Part shown: one piece after another, positions 58,761-64,000 of the stretch
Layout: each line of letters starts with the position of its first letter
How positions within the stretch are numbered: the stretch's first letter is position 1
Origin: Eucommia ulmoides
Lineage: Eukaryota; Streptophyta; Magnoliopsida; Garryales; Eucommiaceae
Direction: 5' to 3'
NCBI GenBank assembly: GCA_016647705.1
Contig: CM028340.1
Location: 16,197,001 to 16,261,000, forward strand
DNA length: 64,000 nucleotides
The notes under the pieces: model-generated
Seen by the model: the letters and a program-made list of their open reading frames with translations, nothing else
The model's database searches: none
What the model was told of the DNA's origin: nothing
Made by a program: the position numbers and the translations under genes

Positions 58761-61079
58761 CAGCAAGAATAGGTAACCGGATTTTTATTTGTCGAGGACC
58801 GTTTGCATTTTTACCCCCATCCTTTTTTTTTTTTTTCCTTCTTTTTGGTAGGATTGTTTATTTATTGATTTCTTGATTCATGAGAGTACTGAACATGAAC
58901 AATATGCCAATGGGAGCCTGAAACAACTAGGTTCATATTTTTAGTACATCTTTGTTTTTTAATATGTTTTGTGCATTATTATTTTGATTTTTGAGTTCCG
59001 GTAAACCTAAGAACCGATGAATTTGGTCGATTTTGGATTTTGTTTGATTTGAGTTCTAAGGGTTTGTTTGGGTTCTCCATGTTGATAAAACATGTTCATG
59101 CTTCAAAACTGGAGTTATATGTTTTCCAGTGATTCAGTTGGCGATTACTTGGAGCCCGTTTGATTTTGTTTTAGAAATTTTTGGACATTTTTTGAAAATT
59201 GTGGAAAGTTATTTATTTTAATTTTAAAAAAAGAGAGAATGTTTTGTTAATAAGATTGAAATGTAAATGTGATGTAATTGACTAAAATATAATGGGAGAA
59301 TGTGCAAACCAGTTTCGATTAATATTTTTTTAATTTGAATTTCAAATCTCGTGATTTATGAAATTAATGAATAATTAAATAAATACTGAAAATAAGATTG
59401 GAATATTTGGAAGTAGCTCCATCTTTAACCAAAAAAATTAGAATGGGCCATAGGGTCTTCCTTTTCATTTTTTGGTAAAACACTATTCCTAAAAGAAAAT
59501 TATAAAAAAATCTCATAATTTTAAACTCAATTACTATCTTTTTTTGAAAAAATGAAATTGAAGCTTAAGCCTGTTCACATTTTCTCTACTACTCTCCCTT
59601 TCTCTCTCTCACTCTCGGTGGCCACCACCACATTGCTAGTGGTGGTGTTGGTGGTTGATGGATTAGATCTGGCGACAACAAGATGCTCCACCATGTCATG
59701 TCACTCTCCATCTGGCCGGCGACGGCTAGATTTGGACGTCACAACCCTTATTTGGCTATCAACAGACAGATCTGGGCCATACTCTGGTCGTGGATGGCCC
59801 ATCGAATTTTCTCTCTATCTCTCTCTACAGATTTGGCCGACAAGAGTTAGATAGTGAACAAATCTGGCAGTAATTTTTTTTCTTTTTTTTTTAACAGATT
59901 TTTTTTTTTCCTTTTCAACTATGTAAATTTACAGATTTTTTTTTATATGTTGAAATGATTTTTTATTTTTTTCTAATTTTTAATTTGCAGATTTTTTATT
60001 CTATGTTAAAATAATTTTTTTTTTGTATAATTTTAATATTTGTCGTTGATTAATTGTTGTGGTGATGGTGATAGAAATTTTCTTTGGAAGTAGTGATAAA
60101 AATATTTGTTGTGATGGTGACGGTGATAGTGAATATTGATTGTATGGGTAGTGCAATGAATATTTACTGTAGTAATAACGGTGGTTACCAAATATTTGTT
60201 GTAGTGATAGTGACAGCGGTAGTAAGTATTTACATGGGAATACTTGTTGTGCTTATGATCGAATATTTTATGTGATTATTAATATTTATTATTAAAAAAT
60301 TAATTGAGATATATTTTTATCATAAAAATAATATAGTTTTAGAATCGAAATTTTCATAAAATAAAAATGAAGCGTAGGGATAAATTTGAAAAGTAGTAAG
60401 TATTTGGGGTAAAAAAAATATATATACTGAAAATAAGAATTAATCTTGCATAACAAACATGAAATGAAAGTAGTTATTCTTAATTTAGGTTTTTTATTTT
60501 TTTATTCTATTTATTGGGCAATTATTTTTATTTACGGATTTATAAAGGTGTATATAATATTTTTCATTCATTAGTAATTTAGTTTCAACTTATTTTTTAA
60601 TTCTTAATTAACATCAACTATAATATTAAGTGTACATTTCATATTTAGTAAACATTAATTCAGTAAATTCAATCTATTTAATGTTAACTCAAATACTAAA
60701 AAGTTGTTCAAATAATTAGAAGAAAAAAAAATAAGAGTAAAAAACTATAATAGAGTAGTTTCCCAAGTAATTTGACTTGAATATATATATAACAAAATGT
60801 AACAAGAAAAAACAAAAATTATTTGTTTTTTTCCCTTTCCTTTTATTTCTCTCCGTCCAAGTGTTAATGAAGAGCGAAAGGGGTACATGAATCATGCAAT
60901 TGATTGAGATGGAGATGGAGATTGGTCCTCCTTTGTCAACAAAGGTGAATCATAAATTGAACATCCCACATTGATGTCGTTGGTGTAAAAAATTAACTAA
61001 ATATGTGTTGTTGGTCTGGTCAGAATGCATGTGGTGATTATATTGAGATAGTGTCTTTGTATGTTGTTTTGCTTTGCCT
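58761..61079. other. Intergenic, AT-rich
   Basis: No gene. 59560-59850 is a GC-richer island with Ser/Thr/Leu-rich open frames and repeated ggtggt/accacc, without a recognisable domain. 60050-60250 has repeats of gtgatggtgat.gtgaatatt. The rest is A/T runs. Confidence 0.55.
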
Positions 61080-61775
61080 CGTAAATGGTTCTTGCTCAAT
61101 ATATCTGGAGTCCGAACAAGTATATGCACAAAAGACCCGTAGGAGTGTGCCCGACGAATTCCCTCCTCCAGCGTGAAAATAAAAGCTCAGAGAAAAATAG
61201 GAGTTCAAGTGTATTAAGCAAGAACTTTTTGCGTACCTAGTGCACTCATTGTCCCCATATTTATAGGAGAAATGTCAGATTAACCCCGTGAAATTAGAGT
61301 TTGAGCTCGATTAATTAGCGGAATCCGACGTGTGACCAATGAGAAGGTGCATGACATGATTTAAGCCGCTGGGCGTTATATTTCGGCTCGCTAGAAGGAG
61401 CACATGACCTGACTCAAATGAACATAAGGCAAAGCCTAACACATGGAAGTGCAAGAGCCTACTTGGTAGTTTAGAAGGTCTGCCCGGCAACCGTTGGTCG
61501 GTGACTAGCCTAGACAGGCTACCCAACAAAGGTTCGAACCTTGGTTGGTGGGCGGTGAACGATCGATGTGGTCGGCCTAACAACTTGGATGATCAATTGC
61601 GGGCGGTCAAAAGGAGACACGTTTGGTGTTCGCCAATCGATGGTCAGCCCCAGTGGGGGTTGTGATTGGTCTAGCCTCTCTGGTCAATTTGTGGTGGGTG
61701 CTTAAAGGGTAAACATCATGTTACCATGTGCTACTTTGTGAGTCGTCCAGGGTGCTTGGTAAAAATATCCTTACA
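61080..61775 (-). mobile_element. LTR-like promoter remnant
   Basis: On the minus strand a TATAAATA box (61256-61263) is followed after a suitable distance by a GC-richer leader with repeated tgagcaagaac and gcaagaact. The upstream part (61290-61775) is GC-balanced and begins TGTAAGGATA at 61775. This is the layout of an LTR, but I found no partner LTR, primer site or target duplication, so the limits are guesses. Confidence 0.35.
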
Positions 61776-62302
61776 TGTCAATCAACTCAATGATGAATCA
61801 TTTTTGTTTATGTTATAAAAAATATTTTTCCCTCGTTATTCTATTTTTTAAACAACACATATTGATTCTCATGGTTTAATTTTTAGGCTTTTTTATTTTA
61901 TTTTTTATTTTTTTTATTTTTTTATCGGCCCGAGGCCCAATAATAATTTTATAAAATTCTCATTATTCATTTTAATTTAGGAAAAAACTCATCTTCCACC
62001 GATATTTGTTGCAAAATAATATTTTGAATTATGTTGTAAAATGTTTACATCGAGTTTTCAAATATTTGTTACACAATAATATTTGCAAAATTAAACTAAA
62101 TTGAAGTAAATACTATTATGCTGTAACTTTTATATCACCTATCGACGGTGTAATAACTTTTATATCACATATCGATACTCATATTAAATAAAATTAGACA
62201 ACAAATATTTAGTCATATTCATAAAAAAATGTTGTACAATAAATATTTATAATTCAGATGTTGTCGTAAAATACCGTCAGGACACTCCACGCGGATACCC
62301 TT
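61776..62302. other. AT-rich spacer
   Basis: No gene. It contains repeats of ttttatatcac.tatcgata (62128-62185) and ttgttgtacaataaatattt-type phrases. Confidence 0.5.
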
Positions 62303-64000
62303 TGTCACGACCCATCCCGGACACCCGTCATCTCGGGGCCGGCGTGACGACAACACGACATCATTTGAACATTTAAATCATCTAATATATTATAATATGC
62401 ATACAACAAATATGCAATCGTCTATACATGATATACATAAACTCTCATTTAGAGACACACCCGTCCTCAAATATAAGTATAATGGAATATAAATTACCCA
62501 TGAACCTCTCACTGGTTCACCGCTAACAGCTCTTCTCGTAACTCCCATATGACTCCAACGCATAACTCTACTTAGTGTCAGTAGGGGACCGACTCCTAAT
62601 TGCTCCACCTGCGAGTGTAATGTCTTCTTAATAAAAAATTATTTTTAAATAATAATGCATTCTAAATAATACAACATTTAAATGGATCAAGCTTAACGCG
62701 TATAAATAAACACATTTTGAACAGTAATATAAAAATCATATACAACGAGAAAACTCATTCTTCCTACCATTCAGAATCATCAATATATATATCAAATATA
62801 TGAAATCCATCCAAACCATCAGTATAAAATAATATGATAAAACACTAAGACGATATAATAAAACACCGCATTACCATACATGACAAAACACCAAATACGA
62901 CAAAACACCATACCTCAAACACCACACCAGTCTCTCTCTGGCTAGCCATAGTGATTGTTTTAACCTCACGATCGGGAGTTGCAACGGTACCGTAACATCC
63001 GTAGGATATGCCTTCCTACGAACACCCACCACTTCGCCAAAGCGGATAATCACTATGCAGTATAATCACCACTCTATCGAAGCAGATAAATCACCACTCT
63101 GCCGAAACAGATAAATCACCACTCCGCCGAAGCGGATAACATCACTCTGCCGAAACAGATAAACACCACTCCGCCGAAGCGGATAAATACTATGGCATCG
63201 TCAAATCAATAGCATCATCATCAAAACACAAATCAATAATATCACCTCATCAATATCGTCAAATCACCAACATCCACCTCTTTTTCCCAAAACCGACTTT
63301 TAATCCAAAAATCACATTTTTCACTTTCGTTTAAAAATCGTCTAATTTCAACAAAACCATTTTTTTTTTCCACCTTTATTTTTAAAAAAACCAGTCATTT
63401 TTAGAAAAACAGATATTTTTCACTCTCTTTTAAAATCACCCAAATCCAACTAATCATTTTTCAACTATTTTTAAAAACCAGCGTAGTTCAACGAAAATTC
63501 ACTTTACCAACTCACCCAAAACTTGCTTGATCCATATCATTTATAAAAGCATCCAATGTAAATACAACCATTTTCTATCATATATAGATATAAAAATAGT
63601 TTGGCAAGAAAACAGTACACTCACCTGATTATCCGTTTTCGAAGACTTTAACCGCATATTCTATACCGGTACTCTGATACCTGCGAACCTAATAGTAACA
63701 GGTTCTAAATTAATATTTTATGTAAAAATAACCTAATCATGAAATGCAAGCCCTAATTTCCGTGATTTCCTATTCTCTGTCTTTTTATTATGAAATATTA
63801 CTATTCAACTAATATTACTCCATTACAATTTACTATATCGAATTTATTCATGTGAACGGTCTCACTATTTCCTATCGCCCTTCAATTTAGACAATTAAAT
63901 ATATATATTAAGAGAGTTCAGAAATCTACCGTCCCCGGATTTTCCGTTTGCCGCAAGATTGGATTTTTGGATTTTATTGGGGTGGTTTGTGTATTTTTTT
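62303..64000 (-). mobile_element. LTR of the same family as 38357-41427, minus strand, cut by window end
   Basis: In minus orientation it ends ...GGGTCGTGACA at 62303. Reading inward on the plus strand it repeats, inverted, the landmarks of 38357-41427: the ccgg-rich end block, ggtaccgt..aac, a minisatellite, the alternating gtgaaaaatgatt/ccaa.t.g blocks, cctattagg.tcgcag with ccggtat, and ttttggggt...aaaaaa at the edge. At least 1.7 kb is present. Whether it is a solo LTR or belongs to a full element lies outside the window. Confidence 0.8.
63030..63190 (-). repeat. ~29-bp minisatellite in the end LTR
   Basis: About six units of aatcaccactctgccgaaac followed by agataa, with alternating gccgaaacag and gccgaagcgg versions. 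It occupies the place of the 40-bp array in the related LTR at 40302-40540. Confidence 0.88.

Overview
This is nuclear DNA from a flowering plant, very probably a dicot; I cannot name the species. The evidence is an intron-containing eukaryotic gene, plant-type LTR retrotransposons, Mutator-, hAT- and Harbinger-like elements, AT-rich intergenic DNA, and no bacterial-style operons. Only one host gene looks intact: a translation initiation factor eIF4A at 54371-57844 (+). Its four coding exons join in frame to 413 codons, and a non-coding first exon lies upstream. Nearly everything else is transposable elements nested in one another.

Layout. 1-207 is the end of an RNase H-like reading frame cut by the window edge. 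208-5143 is AT-rich, with one candidate MITE and a hairpin. About 5144-23444 is a decayed Ty1/copia element (+ strand: gag, protease, integrase, RT). A complete 12.9 kb Athila-type Ty3/gypsy element (5677-18611, coding on the minus strand, 5-bp target duplication atagt) split its gag. A solo LTR (19563-20625, duplication tttca) split its integrase, and a 0.7 kb tandem duplication followed. 23479-32589 is a tandem array of a roughly 2.1 kb unit (four copies plus a partial one) that I do not recognise. 32590-45273 is an LTR element with an initiator-Met primer site, duplication taaat and no visible protein-coding domain. It carries a 3.07 kb solo LTR (38357-41427, duplication tatat) and, in its 3' LTR, a 2.3 kb solo LTR (42599-44933, duplication acatc).

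45459-53160 is a Mutator-like element with arms of about 2 kb in inverted orientation and a 10-bp target duplication. It sits just upstream of the eIF4A first exon and separates it from a stretch with a G-box. Its right arm is split by 2.9 kb of unidentified DNA. Intron 1 of eIF4A holds a long (TA)n tract and a GC-richer segment of unknown origin; intron 3 holds a Harbinger-like MITE interrupted by a hAT-like element. 57845-62302 is intergenic. 62303-64000 is a minus-strand LTR of the same family as 38357-41427, running off the window.

The retroelement frames are inactivated mainly by stops and substitutions that fit C-to-T/G-to-A change, as expected for old methylated copies. I found no evidence of a new enzymatic system. 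The least explained structures are the 2.1 kb array, the long-arm Mutator-like element in the eIF4A promoter, and the insert inside its right arm.
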